64,000 bases of DNA from Sphingobacterium multivorum (GCF_039511225.1 NZ_CP154261.1:4650001-4714000), one strand, 5' to 3'; numbered from the stretch's first letter, positions 8,992-18,604 are shown. The notes: generated from the sequence alone by a model not told the origin. Program-made: numbers and translations.

Positions 8992-10524
8992 ATGAATAAG
9001 AAAAAAGTTGCACTCATGATCCTAGACGGACTAGGATATGGAAAACATGATAAATCAAATGCAGTTGAAGCTGCAAACACCCCATTTTTAGATCATTTAT
9101 TAGAAGCTTATCCAAATTCGAGCTTAGAGGCTTCTGGTGAAGCTGTTGGATTACCTGCGGGGCAAATGGGAAACTCGGAGGTTGGTCACATGAATCTTGG
9201 CGCCGGAAGAATCGTCTACCAAGAATTGGGACGTATTCACAAAGCTGTCAATGACGGCGTATTCAATTCGGATCCGATCATTCAAGATGCCTTTAAATAT
9301 GCATTGGAAAATAACAAAAAGGTACATCTTATCGGATTACTTTCCGATGGTGGTGTACACGCTCATACAAAGCATTTAAAAGGCTTATGTGATGCTGCAA
9401 AACAGGCCGGCTTGACAAGTGACCAGGTATTTATACATGCATTTTTAGATGGCCGTGATACAGATCCAAACTCCGGTATTGGCTATGTCAGGGACCTACA
9501 AGACTATTTAAAAACGACAACGGGCACTTTTGCCTCTGCAATCGGCCGATATTATGCCATGGACCGCGACAACAGATGGGAACGTGTAAAATTAGCATAC
9601 GATCTTTTAGTAAAAGCGGAAGGTGAAAAATCCAATGACCTTGTTGCATCGATCCAAAAATCATACGACGAAGGTGTAACCGATGAGTTTGTGAAACCAA
9701 TCGCATTGGTTGACGCCAACGGTACTCCGGTAGCAACAATCCAAGAAGGTGATGTGGTCTTCTGTTATAACTTCAGAACAGATCGTGGCCGCGAGATTAC
9801 CATCGCTTTAACACAAAAGGCTTTTCCAGAATATGATCTACAACCATTAGAGCTATATTATGTGACCATGACATCTTACGATGAAACATTCCATAATGTC
9901 AGGGTGGTCTTCCAAAAAGATAACTTGACCAATACCCTGGGTGAAGTGTTGGAAGCAAATCATAAAACGCAAACGCGCATCGCCGAAACAGAGAAATATC
10001 CGCACGTGACATTTTTCTTTTCAGGAGGTCGTGAACAGCAATTTGAAGGTGAAAACCGCCTGTTGGTTCCATCTCCAAAAGTAGCGACCTACGATCTTCA
10101 ACCGGAGATGTCTGCTCAAGGAATTACTGAAGCTATCGTCAACGATATGGAAACACTTCAACCCGATTTTATCTGCCTGAATTTTGCGAATCCTGACATG
10201 GTAGGTCACACGGGTGTTTTTGAGGCTGTTATAAAAGCAGTGGAAACTGTTGATCAATGTACAAAAACGGTTGTTGAGACAGGCCTTAAAAATGGTTACT
10301 CCTTTATTATTTTGGCCGACCACGGTAACTCCGAGTTTATGGTCAATGAAGATGGATCGCCAAATACGGCACATACAACCAATTTGGTTCCATGTATCTT
10401 GATTGACGATCAGTATAAGAAAATAGCAGATGGTAAATTAGGTGATATTGCCCCAACCGTCTTACAACTTTTGGGCGTCAATATCCCCGTTGAAATGACA
10501 GGAAATGTATTGGTATCAGAATAA
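8992..10524 (+). CDS. gpmI: 2,3-bisphosphoglycerate-independent phosphoglycerate mutase
   Basis: The 510-residue glycolytic enzyme interconverts 3- and 2-phosphoglycerate using two metal ions. It starts with the metal-binding MILDGLGYG. The catalytic Ser lies in GNSEVGHMNLGAGR around residue 63. HAFLDGRDTDPNSG, RYYAMDRDNRWER, FNFRTDRGREIT-like (YNFRTDRGREIT), FFFSGGRE and ADHGNSEFM complete the alkaline-phosphatase-superfamily signature. Length is standard. The 3' end overlaps the next gene by 20 bases. Confidence 0.98.
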   Translation: MNKKKVALMILDGLGYGKHDKSNAVEAANTPFLDHLLEAYPNSSLEASGEAVGLPAGQMGNSEVGHMNLGAGRIVYQELGRIHKAVNDGVFNSDPIIQDAFKYALENNKKVHLIGLLSDGGVHAHTKHLKGLCDAAKQAGLTSDQVFIHAFLDGRDTDPNSGIGYVRDLQDYLKTTTGTFASAIGRYYAMDRDNRWERVKLAYDLLVKAEGEKSNDLVASIQKSYDEGVTDEFVKPIALVDANGTPVATIQEGDVVFCYNFRTDRGREITIALTQKAFPEYDLQPLELYYVTMTSYDETFHNVRVVFQKDNLTNTLGEVLEANHKTQTRIAETEKYPHVTFFFSGGREQQFEGENRLLVPSPKVATYDLQPEMSAQGITEAIVNDMETLQPDFICLNFANPDMVGHTGVFEAVIKAVETVDQCTKTVVETGLKNGYSFIILADHGNSEFMVNEDGSPNTAHTTNLVPCILIDDQYKKIADGKLGDIAPTVLQLLGVNIPVEMTGNVLVSE

Positions 10525-11092
10525 TAATTTACTTAAAAATAGTAGCAGCGCACTTTTCCTTCTTCTGGGCAGTGCGCTGCTTTTTTGGAGCTGTGGATCT
10601 CCATCCGCGACAAAAGGTCCTCAAAAATCTTCAGACATATTTTCTGTTGATTCGTTCTTTACTGCCGAGGTCAACCGCCTTCAGCAACTCAACCCCTCGG
10701 TTCTAAAATCTGTCAACAAAGATGGGGAGAAAGAAGCACGCGAACTAAAAATCGGCAATTGGAAAAACGAACTCTCCGCCTTTCAAGCCGCTGACATTAG
10801 TAAAAACTTCGATCCATCACTGTATGAAGTCAAAGCAGTAGACTGTGTAACAGAATTTACGGCTAAAAAGAAAGAACTACAGATACAGAAACTGCGTATC
10901 GAGTTTGACAAAAACGAAAAGGTAAAACACATCCATATCGATAAAAAGATAACAAATACTTTATACGATAGTCAAGAAACATTAGACTATTACAGCGACT
11001 CGCTCTATCGAATTGTCAAACTGCAAGATGTCCAAGGCTTGGATGCCAATCAATATGAAATTGAAGGCAAGTTTATTCCTTCCAAAAAATAA
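10505..11092 (+). CDS. Hypothetical lipoprotein overlapping gpmI
   Basis: The 195-residue protein has a hydrophobic N-terminus and a lipobox-like FWSC around residue 30, so it is probably a lipoprotein. The rest is a soluble, charged domain (KKELQIQKLRIEFDKNEKVKHIHIDKKI) with beta-strand character and no family recognised. It begins inside the last 20 bases of gpmI in another frame, which points to translational coupling. A downstream start is possible, but no better Met precedes the signal peptide. A terminator follows it. Confidence 0.7.
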   Translation: MYWYQNNNLLKNSSSALFLLLGSALLFWSCGSPSATKGPQKSSDIFSVDSFFTAEVNRLQQLNPSVLKSVNKDGEKEARELKIGNWKNELSAFQAADISKNFDPSLYEVKAVDCVTEFTAKKKELQIQKLRIEFDKNEKVKHIHIDKKITNTLYDSQETLDYYSDSLYRIVKLQDVQGLDANQYEIEGKFIPSKK

Positions 11093-11111
11093 ACAACCTT
11101 ATCGATCATAT

Positions 11112-11152
11112 GCAAAGTGTCTATCCAATCTTCGGATAGACACTTTTTTTTG
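11112..11152 (+). terminator. Terminator after the gpmI operon
   Basis: A 13-bp stem (11114-11126 with 11134-11146, core GTGTCTATCC/GGATAGACAC) is followed by a run of T. Confidence 0.9.
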
Positions 11153-11216
11153 TTCCGACGGGTATCCCCTATCACATCCTTTCGATAATCGGTTCAAAAT
11201 AATAAATGCAACACAA

Positions 11217-11246
11217 TTGCTTTGTATTATATTTTCCTTACCTTTG
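11217..11246 (+). promoter_or_regulatory. Promoter of the small metal-associated gene and TonB receptor
   Basis: A perfect -7 box TACCTTTG at 11239-11246 has TTG at 11217-11219, 19 bases upstream. The leader to the GTG start at 11304 would be about 50 bases. Confidence 0.62.
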
Positions 11247-11303
11247 AGCTGATTAACAAAATAACTCAAGAGAAAACGTGGGTTTAAACATAGTGGTTTT
11301 AGC

Positions 11304-11618
11304 GTGAAAGGTATCTCATTGAACAAATTCGCAGCATTAATGCTCTTATTGACCTTCTTAATTGGTCAGTTCATTGTGTATACCCATGCGCATACGCAAA
11401 CTGCACTCAGTATCGTAGACAGTCCTGCAAAAAAACACCACACGGATCATCCCAAGTGCTCCATTTGTGATCAAAACTCACACCCACAAATTCTTTTCCA
11501 TTTTACGCTGCACGAATTAATACTTCCGACACAGCAGGTTGAATTTGGCCTGTTTATCACCGGAGATCAAATTATTCGATCACTGCTTTCTGGCAATCGT
11601 GGTCCCCCCATCGCTTAA
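11304..11618 (+). CDS. Small secreted or membrane-anchored His/Cys protein before a TonB receptor
   Basis: The 104-residue frame starts with GTG and opens with a hydrophobic segment (FAALMLLLTFLIGQFIVYTHAH) that looks like a signal peptide or anchor. A short region follows with clustered potential metal ligands: HTHAHTQ, KKHHTDHPKCSICDQNSHPQ and HFTLH. No family was recognised with certainty. Its place 161 bases upstream of a TonB receptor, apparently in one transcript, suggests a role in metal sensing or delivery for that receptor. That role is inference from the ligand-rich composition and context only. Confidence 0.62.
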   Translation: MKGISLNKFAALMLLLTFLIGQFIVYTHAHTQTALSIVDSPAKKHHTDHPKCSICDQNSHPQILFHFTLHELILPTQQVEFGLFITGDQIIRSLLSGNRGPPIA

Positions 11619-11779
11619 TTTTTACATAAGTCCAATAATGTCATTCATATACTCTTCTCATTATTGCGACAAACGACTTCATACAAGTTTTTAGAACTCG
11701 ACAGTCTCAAGAATTCATACGATGAGTTATTGGGCTGCTGTTTTACTTGATGTTATATACGTAAAAATTATTCGTACAA

Positions 11780-14074
11780 ATGAAACTTAAAATTATAGGC
11801 TGCATTTTTATGCTTGCCACTTATTTCTCCATATTTCCCGCTCTCGCCGCAACAATCAGCGGTAAAGTAACGGATGCAAAAACGAATCTTCCTATTGCTG
11901 GCGCTACAATAGCGCTGCAGCAGCTTCGTTCGAGCACCGCATCAGACCAGCAAGGTCACTACAGCTTCAAATCACTTCCTTCAAGTGGACGCTATTTGGT
12001 TGAAGTCCGTTTCTTGGGCTATCAGTCCGTTGTCAAGGCCGTTGATCTTACTTCGGAAAATCTTTCCCTTGATTTCGCTCTAACAGAAAGTATTATTGAA
12101 ACCAATGAAGTCGTCGTTACGGGCACATTGGTTACCTCACAGAGCCGTCGCAATAGTACTTCAGTAGCTGTCATTTCCAAAGATGAACTGCAGGGAAATG
12201 CAACGAACCTGATTGATGCATTAGCCCGACAAGTTCCCGGGCTAAGCCAGATCACAACAGGACAAGGTATTTCAAAACCTGTTATACGGGGACTCGGTTA
12301 TAATCGAGTCGTCACCGTGAGTGATGGTGTTAAACAGATGGGACAGCAATGGGGTGATGAACATGGTATCGAGATCGATCAAAATCAACCGGATCGCGTG
12401 GAGGTCTTACGTGGTGCAGCCTCTTTAATGTACGGCTCTGATGCTATCGGCGGTGTAATCAATGTGCTTGAACCAAATGTTCCTACTGCAGGGCAAATTA
12501 AAGGTGAAGTACTGAGCAGCTACTCCACCAACAACGGATTAACCAATAGTTCGGTTATGCTTACCGGTAATGAAAATGGCTTTGTATGGCGGGGCCGTGG
12601 TTCTTATCAAAATGCCTATTCGTATAATACGCCAGCAGGCCGATATGGAAATAGTGGTTTTAACAACAGTAATTTCAGTGGTATGCTCGGGCTAAACAAA
12701 CAATGGGGCTACTCTCACCTGAATTTCTCATACCTGAAAAATAATATCGGCTTTTACGATGCCGAACCTGGTGATCCGCTTTACATCAACTCAAAAAGCC
12801 GTACCTTGGACTTCCCCAAGCAGGACATCCGTCATTACAAACTGGCTCTTAACAATAACTTTGTCATCGGTTCCGGTAGTTTAAAACTTGATCTGGGCTA
12901 TCAAAAAAATCAACGTCGGGAACTCGAAGAAGCAACGCCTTCCTTATTCTTTGACCTGAATACGTATTCACTTGACGCAAAATATTCGTTAAGTGAAAAA
13001 AATGGCTGGCAACATGTATTTGGCATCAGTGCTAGCCAGGAGCATAGTTTAAATAAAGGTGTTGAATTCTTAATTCCAGCCTATGATCAGTTGGAATTGG
13101 GCGCTTTTGGCTATGCAAAGAAAACCTGGGGCGAAAATACCTTTAACGTCGGATTACGCTATGACTACGTCAACAACAAAGGCAAACAGCTCTTTATTGA
13201 AGACGAAGAGCAGTTCGCCGGTTTTAAAAATAGTTTCAGCAATGTGAGCGGAGCGCTTGGTTATACCCATATTTTCAGCGAAGACCTCAATTTCAAAGCA
13301 AATGCGGGTTCGGCTTTCAGAGCCCCTAATCCCGCTGAACTCGGCTCCAACGGGGTACACGAAGGGACTTACCGCTATGAAGTGGGAAATGAAAACCTGA
13401 AACCTGAACGAAGCTACCAAGCGGATGCAACGCTGGAGTTTGGACATAGCATCGTCACAGGAAGTATCGGAATCTATGAAAATTATATCCACAACTTTAT
13501 CTATGCCTCAACAACAAAAGGCGATACCAAAACTGTGGTGGGTGAAGATGGCGATTCGCATACCTACGACGTATACCGCTATGGCCAGGTCAACGCCAAT
13601 CTTTACGGTGTCGAAGGAAGCCTAAATTTTCACTTGTTGAACTGGATACACCTGGATAATACATTTAGCTATACCCATGCACAGAACAATACATTTAACA
13701 GACCGCTTGCATTGATTCCAGCTGGTGTTGTACACAATACCTTGCGGCTTGAGCCTAAGATTAGCGGCTTGAATGCTTTCTACGTTTCTGTGGGTCTGGA
13801 CAATTATCTCAAACAGAACCGCATTGATGAAACCTTCGAAACCCCAGCAAACTCGTATTCCTTATTGAACGCAGGGATCGGTACAACATTACATCTCGGA
13901 TCGCAACAGCTCAAAGTATTTGCAGCAGCGTCAAACTTGACCAACAAACGTTATTACGATGCACTGAGCCGATTGCGCCCAGGACGTCTTTCACAAGAAG
14001 ACACGAGCTTTGGTGTCTATAATATGGGTAGAAATATCACTTTCGGTGTGTATATGCCATTGCGCATAAAGTAA
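11780..14074 (+). CDS. TonB-dependent receptor, metal/siderophore-type
   Basis: The 764-residue receptor has a signal peptide (to ALAA, ~24) and a carboxypeptidase-regulatory-like domain (ISGKVTDAKTNLPIAGATI, about 25-105). The plug domain includes VVTGTLVTSQSRRNSTSVAVISKDEL and VEVLRGAASLMYGSDAIGGVINVLEP, and a barrel ends in the C-terminal strand GRNITFGVYMPLRIK. Length and the plug signature fit receptors of the ZnuD/FepA/copper class rather than SusC. The upstream His/Cys protein favours a transition metal as substrate, but the ligand cannot be assigned from sequence. Confidence 0.92.
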   Translation: MKLKIIGCIFMLATYFSIFPALAATISGKVTDAKTNLPIAGATIALQQLRSSTASDQQGHYSFKSLPSSGRYLVEVRFLGYQSVVKAVDLTSENLSLDFALTESIIETNEVVVTGTLVTSQSRRNSTSVAVISKDELQGNATNLIDALARQVPGLSQITTGQGISKPVIRGLGYNRVVTVSDGVKQMGQQWGDEHGIEIDQNQPDRVEVLRGAASLMYGSDAIGGVINVLEPNVPTAGQIKGEVLSSYSTNNGLTNSSVMLTGNENGFVWRGRGSYQNAYSYNTPAGRYGNSGFNNSNFSGMLGLNKQWGYSHLNFSYLKNNIGFYDAEPGDPLYINSKSRTLDFPKQDIRHYKLALNNNFVIGSGSLKLDLGYQKNQRRELEEATPSLFFDLNTYSLDAKYSLSEKNGWQHVFGISASQEHSLNKGVEFLIPAYDQLELGAFGYAKKTWGENTFNVGLRYDYVNNKGKQLFIEDEEQFAGFKNSFSNVSGALGYTHIFSEDLNFKANAGSAFRAPNPAELGSNGVHEGTYRYEVGNENLKPERSYQADATLEFGHSIVTGSIGIYENYIHNFIYASTTKGDTKTVVGEDGDSHTYDVYRYGQVNANLYGVEGSLNFHLLNWIHLDNTFSYTHAQNNTFNRPLALIPAGVVHNTLRLEPKISGLNAFYVSVGLDNYLKQNRIDETFETPANSYSLLNAGIGTTLHLGSQQLKVFAAASNLTNKRYYDALSRLRPGRLSQEDTSFGVYNMGRNITFGVYMPLRIK

Positions 14075-14115
14075 ATTTAGCTTAGCACAAACGAGTCGAT
14101 TAAGATTAGTACACA

Positions 14116-14164
14116 GTAAAATAGAAGAAGGCAGGATCTACGATCCTGCCTTCTTCTATTTTAC
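14116..14164. terminator. Bidirectional terminator with a 23-bp perfect stem
   Basis: Arms 14116-14138 and 14142-14164 are perfectly complementary over 23 bases with a 3-base loop (TAC). The hairpin lies between the convergent TonB receptor and ferritin genes. It ends two bases from the ferritin stop codon and has T-rich flanks in both directions. Confidence 0.88.
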
Positions 14165-14166
14165 AA

Positions 14167-14721
14167 TTATTTGGGATCATCTGCCGTTGCTTCCCTTGCC
14201 AAAGCCACTTCGTCGGGCATCGCTTCCAACGAGGAATCCAACGCGAACAAGGATTCATCTGATGCGCGGTCACCACCGGCGATTTTCAATTTATCAATCA
14301 ATTCCAATGCTAACTTCTCTTCCTCGATCTGCTCCTTAACAAACCACTGCGCAAAGTTCCATGTCGCCCAGTCCTTTTCCGCCAACGCCAAATTGACAAT
14401 GTTATAGATCGCTTCCGTATTATCTACTTCGTGTTTAAAAACGCGATTAAAGCATTCGGTCAATGATTGCGGGTCTGCTGGCGGCTCTGCGATAGCTTGT
14501 ATTCTCGGGCGGCCACCTCTTTCCAAAATATACCCCATAATCTTCGTCATGTGGTTTCGCTCTTCCTGGGCATGTCTATACAGAAAATTGGCGATACCAC
14601 CATACCCCTGATCATCTGCCCACACCCCCAACGCCAAATAAATCTGTGCTGCCTCAGCTTCCTTTGTCATCTGATTGATTAAAATTTGCTGCATTTCGTT
14701 TGACAATCGATTCGTTTCCAT
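14167..14721 (-). CDS. Bacterial non-heme ferritin
   Basis: The 184-residue protein stores iron as a 24-mer. All expected ferroxidase ligands are visible: Glu in MTKEAEAAQIY (E21), Glu and His in HAQEERNHM (about 52-57), Glu in FKHEVD (about 97), and Gln/Glu in WFVKEQIEEEK (about 130). It is closest in pattern to FtnA. The C-terminus carries an extra acidic tail of about 15-20 residues (DEVALAREATADDPK) beyond the usual end. It is convergent with the TonB receptor, and a second ferritin occurs at 61288. Confidence 0.93.
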   Translation of the reverse strand: METNRLSNEMQQILINQMTKEAEAAQIYLALGVWADDQGYGGIANFLYRHAQEERNHMTKIMGYILERGGRPRIQAIAEPPADPQSLTECFNRVFKHEVDNTEAIYNIVNLALAEKDWATWNFAQWFVKEQIEEEKLALELIDKLKIAGGDRASDESLFALDSSLEAMPDEVALAREATADDPK

Positions 14722-14857
14722 ATCTAACTTATTTGATTTAGAAATAGAACAGCATCAGCACATATTTCGTTTGAAATTTACAAACAAAGACTGCTGAAAT
14801 TACCGCCTTAAAAATGAAAAGCAGCTCATTGCTAACATACAGATTTCTAACAGGCAC

Positions 14858-14897
14858 AAAAAAAAGGGAAAACCAGCTGGCATTCCCTTTTCTATTC
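14858..14897 (-). terminator. Terminator of the TPR-protein gene
   Basis: AAAAGGGAA (14862-14870) pairs with TTCCCTTTT (14883-14891), with an inner CCAGCTGG. An A-run on the left becomes a U-run on the minus strand. Confidence 0.7.
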
Positions 14898-14911
14898 TTT
14901 TTATAGTGATA

Positions 14912-15577
14912 CTATTTCAAGTTATCTCTATATACTTTTGCTTTTTTGATTTCAGTTTGAATATCTTTCTTCGATGCATCAAAGCTCAACACTTTTTCAT
15001 AATCCTTGATTGCATTGTTATAAGCGTCAGTTGCCATTGCCTTATTGTAATTCGGCGTACCCGCTGTTCCGATCAAGATACCTAAGTCGCGATTGGCGAT
15101 TGCTCTATTTTGATAAAATTTCGAATCAGTCGGCGTAATGGCAATTGCTTTTGAATAATCCTCAATAGCAACTTTTAACAACTGCTCTTTGTTGGCAACA
15201 GATGTTTTATTGGTGGATTGAGTAGCAAGATTATTTGTTGCTTTCGCTTTGAAGTATAAAGCATTTGCATTTTTACCGTTCAATGCAACTACTTTCCCAA
15301 AAGTCTCCGCTGATTTTTTATAGTCACCATTCTGAAATTGAGAATACCCCAACATGTATAATACATCCGGATCTTTCCCTTCCTGAGGTAGGGCCTTTGT
15401 CAAGTATGATTCTGCATTCTTGAAATCACCATCCAAAAGAGCTTTCTGCCCCATTCTCACATTAGCGTTGCTATGCTCAGCCTGTTTTTGTTGTTGTTGT
15501 TGTTGTGCATTCGCGCTAAAAGCAACTAAGGCAAAAACCCCAGTAAACAAACCCAATTTAAATGATTTTAAATTCAT
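14912..15577 (-). CDS. Secreted tetratricopeptide-repeat protein
   Basis: This 221-residue protein has a signal peptide cut after AFSANAQ and then a run of glutamines (QQQQQQKQ) encoded by a CAA repeat. Tetratricopeptide repeats follow: GQKALLDGDFKNAESYLTKAL, LYMLGYSQFQNGDYKKSAETFGKVV, ALYFKAKATNNL..., and a C-terminal repeat DAYNNAIKDYEKVLSFD. Such proteins act as protein-interaction scaffolds in the periplasm; the partner is unknown. It is divergent from lon. Confidence 0.88.
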   Translation of the reverse strand: MNLKSFKLGLFTGVFALVAFSANAQQQQQQKQAEHSNANVRMGQKALLDGDFKNAESYLTKALPQEGKDPDVLYMLGYSQFQNGDYKKSAETFGKVVALNGKNANALYFKAKATNNLATQSTNKTSVANKEQLLKVAIEDYSKAIAITPTDSKFYQNRAIANRDLGILIGTAGTPNYNKAMATDAYNNAIKDYEKVLSFDASKKDIQTEIKKAKVYRDNLK

Positions 15578-15920
15578 ATCTAAATAGTTACGTTTTTATA
15601 TTCACTCGTTAATGATCACTTGTGATCGTTTCTACATTATTGAAAAAAACCGCCGATTGATTTCTTTAAACGCAAGAACTGCCATCGGTGCCCTTTCACA
15701 TTCCAATATTACAATTATTATGCCTATTTCTCCAACAAATGGCAGATAAATTTTATTTAACCTGCCTTTTTTTCCTATTCTAGAAAATAGATTTGTAATT
15801 TTGCTCACTTTTAGCAATTGGCACTCCGCTTGCAATACAGGGGAAACAATACTAGAAGCTTAAAATTTGAAAGTCAGCCGTCAACATGTCAGCGACTGCC
15901 AAATACACAAAATAAATACT
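15578..15920. other. Divergent intergenic region, TPR gene and lon
   Basis: The 343 bases contain the lon -7 box and no convincing gene. A 67-codon frame on the minus strand has no recognisable features and lies across the lon promoter. No clear promoter for the TPR gene was found. Confidence 0.55.
15796..15803 (+). promoter_or_regulatory. Probable -7 element of the lon promoter
   Basis: A perfect TAATTTTG is present. No TTTG lies at the expected distance upstream, so an alternative or weak -33 contact would be needed. The leader to the chosen ATG is about 110 bases. Confidence 0.45.
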
Positions 15921-18398
15921 ATGAGCAAATTCGAAACTTTTGATTTCAGTCAAGCAATTCCAATCGTTGCAGAGGATACCGAATTCTTCCCTTTACTTAC
16001 ACAAGAGGATGAAGATAATATGGCGAATGCTGAAATTCCAGAAGCATTGTCTATTTTGCCTTTACGTAATACCGTATTATTTCCCGGTGTTGTCATTCCG
16101 ATTACCGTAGGTCGAGATAAATCCATCAAATTAGTCAAAGAAGCCTATAAAGGCAGCAAAACTATTGGTGTTGTTTCTCAGAAGGATATGACTGTAGAGG
16201 ACCCAGGATTTGAAGAACTAAATAAAGTGGGCACTGTAGCTCATATCATTAAGGTACTCCAAATGCCTGATGGTAATACCACCGTCATTATCCAAGGAAA
16301 ACAGCGGTTCAACTTGTTGGAAATTGTCGAAACCGAACCTTATCTAAAGGCGCGTGTGGAGAAATTCAACGAAGCGAAACCGAAGATGAGCAAGCACTTT
16401 AAGGCGACAATTTCTACCTTAAAAGAAATGGCGCTGCAGATTATTCAACTGTCGCCAAACTTGCCGAGTGAAGCTGGTATAGCCATCAAAAATATTGAAA
16501 GCCCCTCGTTTCTGATCAACTTCATTTCGTCAAATATCAATGTCGAAATGATCAGAAAACAAGAACTGCTTCAGATACCCAAAGTGGAGAACCGGGCCAA
16601 ACTTTTACTGGAGCTGTTGACCACTGAAATCCAGATGCTGGAATTAAAGCACCAGATTCAGAATAAAGTACGTGTCGACCTTGACAAGCAACAACGTGAC
16701 TATTTCCTGAACCAACAGCTTAAAACTATTCAGGAAGAACTTGGTGGCAATACCCCTGATCTTGAACTGGAAGAGCTTAAAAAACGGGGTAAGAAAAAGA
16801 AATGGAATGTTGATGTAGAAAAACATTTCACAAAGGAACTCGAAAAGCTATCGCGGATCAATCCTGCTGCTGCAGATTATTCGGTACAGCTCAATTACCT
16901 GGAGCTTTTGCTAGATCTACCTTGGAATGAAACAACAAAAGACAATTTTGATCTAAACAAAGCACAAAAAGTGCTCGATAAAGATCACTACGGACTAGAG
17001 AAAGTAAAAAAACGTATCATTGAATACCTTGCGGTATTGAAATTAAAAAATGATATGAAAGCACCTATTCTTTGTTTGGTAGGCCCTCCGGGAGTGGGTA
17101 AAACCTCCTTGGGAAGATCCATTGCCAAAGCTTTAGGACGCAAATATACCCGTATGGCTTTGGGTGGTGTACGCGATGAAGCAGAAATCAGAGGACACCG
17201 CAAAACCTATATCGGCGCAATGCCGGGCCGTATCATTCAGTCCTTGAAAAAAGCGGGGGCAGCAAATCCGGTTTTTATTCTGGACGAAATCGATAAAATG
17301 AGTGCAGATTTTAAAGGAGATCCTTCTTCAGCCTTATTGGAGGTGTTAGATCCGGAACAAAATACGCACTTCTATGATCATTACGTGGAAATGGAGTTCG
17401 ACCTTTCCAAAGTGATGTTTATTGCGACAGCCAATTCTTTGAGTTCTATTCAACCTGCGCTCTTGGATCGGATGGAAATTATCGAAGTGAATGGCTATAC
17501 CATCGAGGAAAAAATCGAAATCGCGAAAAAACACCTTTTGCCAAAACAACGCGAAATGCATGGCATGGCATCCAAAGATGTCTCGTTAAAAGCGAAGATT
17601 ATCGAACAGATTATAGAGGATTACACACGTGAATCTGGCGTCCGCGGATTAGAAAAAAAGATCGGTTCCGTCGTACGTGGTATTGCAACACGTATCGTCA
17701 TGGAAAAGGACTACAGTCCGAGTATCAACGAACAAGATCTACTCGATATCCTAGGTGCTCCAATATTTGATAAGGACATCTACGAAAATAACAATGTTGC
17801 CGGTGTCGTAACGGGCTTGGCCTGGACTTCCGTAGGTGGTGATATCTTATTTATAGAATCTTCACTGAGCCCAGGAAAAGGACGTTTGAGCCTGACCGGT
17901 AATTTGGGTGATGTCATGAAAGAATCTGCGTCGATTGCACTAGCCTACCTGAAAGCCCACGCTTCGGATTTCGGCATTAACTATCGTGTTTTCGACCATT
18001 GGGATATCCATATTCACGTTCCTGCAGGCGCCATTCCAAAAGACGGTCCTTCCGCTGGTATAACGATGCTCACCGCACTGACATCGCTGTTTACCCAACG
18101 TAAAGTGAAGGAGAAACTAGCCATGACAGGTGAAATTACGTTGCGTGGAAAGGTATTGCCTGTTGGCGGTATTAAGGAGAAAATTCTTGCTGCAAAACGC
18201 GCGAACATTAAAGATATTATCCTTTGTAAGTCGAACGAGAAAGATATCCTGGAGATCAAGGAAGATTACATCAAAGACATGGACTTCCATTATGTGACTG
18301 AAATGTCTCAGGTCATCAAACTCGCATTACTGGAAGAAAAAGTAAGTGGCGCCATTGACCTCACGCAAAATATCGAAGACACAAAAAAAGAGAGTTAA
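15921..18398 (+). CDS. lon: ATP-dependent protease Lon
   Basis: The 825-residue cytoplasmic protease degrades damaged and regulatory proteins. Its parts in order are: an N-terminal substrate-binding domain with LSILPLRNTVLFPGVVIPI; a coiled middle region; an AAA+ module with Walker A GPPGVGKTS and Walker B FILDEIDKM; and a Ser-Lys protease domain with catalytic Ser in PKDGPSAGITM and Lys in LRGKVLPVGGIKEK. The frame is open from a TTG at 15867, but the ATG at 15921 (MSKFETFDF) gives the usual Bacteroidota N-terminus and was chosen. A terminator follows. Confidence 0.97.
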   Translation: MSKFETFDFSQAIPIVAEDTEFFPLLTQEDEDNMANAEIPEALSILPLRNTVLFPGVVIPITVGRDKSIKLVKEAYKGSKTIGVVSQKDMTVEDPGFEELNKVGTVAHIIKVLQMPDGNTTVIIQGKQRFNLLEIVETEPYLKARVEKFNEAKPKMSKHFKATISTLKEMALQIIQLSPNLPSEAGIAIKNIESPSFLINFISSNINVEMIRKQELLQIPKVENRAKLLLELLTTEIQMLELKHQIQNKVRVDLDKQQRDYFLNQQLKTIQEELGGNTPDLELEELKKRGKKKKWNVDVEKHFTKELEKLSRINPAAADYSVQLNYLELLLDLPWNETTKDNFDLNKAQKVLDKDHYGLEKVKKRIIEYLAVLKLKNDMKAPILCLVGPPGVGKTSLGRSIAKALGRKYTRMALGGVRDEAEIRGHRKTYIGAMPGRIIQSLKKAGAANPVFILDEIDKMSADFKGDPSSALLEVLDPEQNTHFYDHYVEMEFDLSKVMFIATANSLSSIQPALLDRMEIIEVNGYTIEEKIEIAKKHLLPKQREMHGMASKDVSLKAKIIEQIIEDYTRESGVRGLEKKIGSVVRGIATRIVMEKDYSPSINEQDLLDILGAPIFDKDIYENNNVAGVVTGLAWTSVGGDILFIESSLSPGKGRLSLTGNLGDVMKESASIALAYLKAHASDFGINYRVFDHWDIHIHVPAGAIPKDGPSAGITMLTALTSLFTQRKVKEKLAMTGEITLRGKVLPVGGIKEKILAAKRANIKDIILCKSNEKDILEIKEDYIKDMDFHYVTEMSQVIKLALLEEKVSGAIDLTQNIEDTKKES

Positions 18399-18424
18399 CA
18401 GATACTCCAAAGGTGTTGAACAAC

Positions 18425-18460
18425 AAGGGGCTATCCATTTTTTCGGGATAGCCCCTTTAT
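18425..18460 (+). terminator. lon terminator
   Basis: A 12-bp stem (AAGGGGCTATCC at 18425-18436 with its complement at 18446-18457) is followed by a short T-rich stretch. Confidence 0.85.
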
Positions 18461-18604
18461 TATACAATTTATAGGGATTCCCCTTACAGATGGTACGCAC
18501 CCCCTCATCTGATCAGCTATTCTTAAACGGTCTGAGCTGACTTTCCGGACACCTTCTTTGAGTTGAAGTAAGCTTCTCTTATCATTCGCCTTTAAGTGTG
18601 GATA

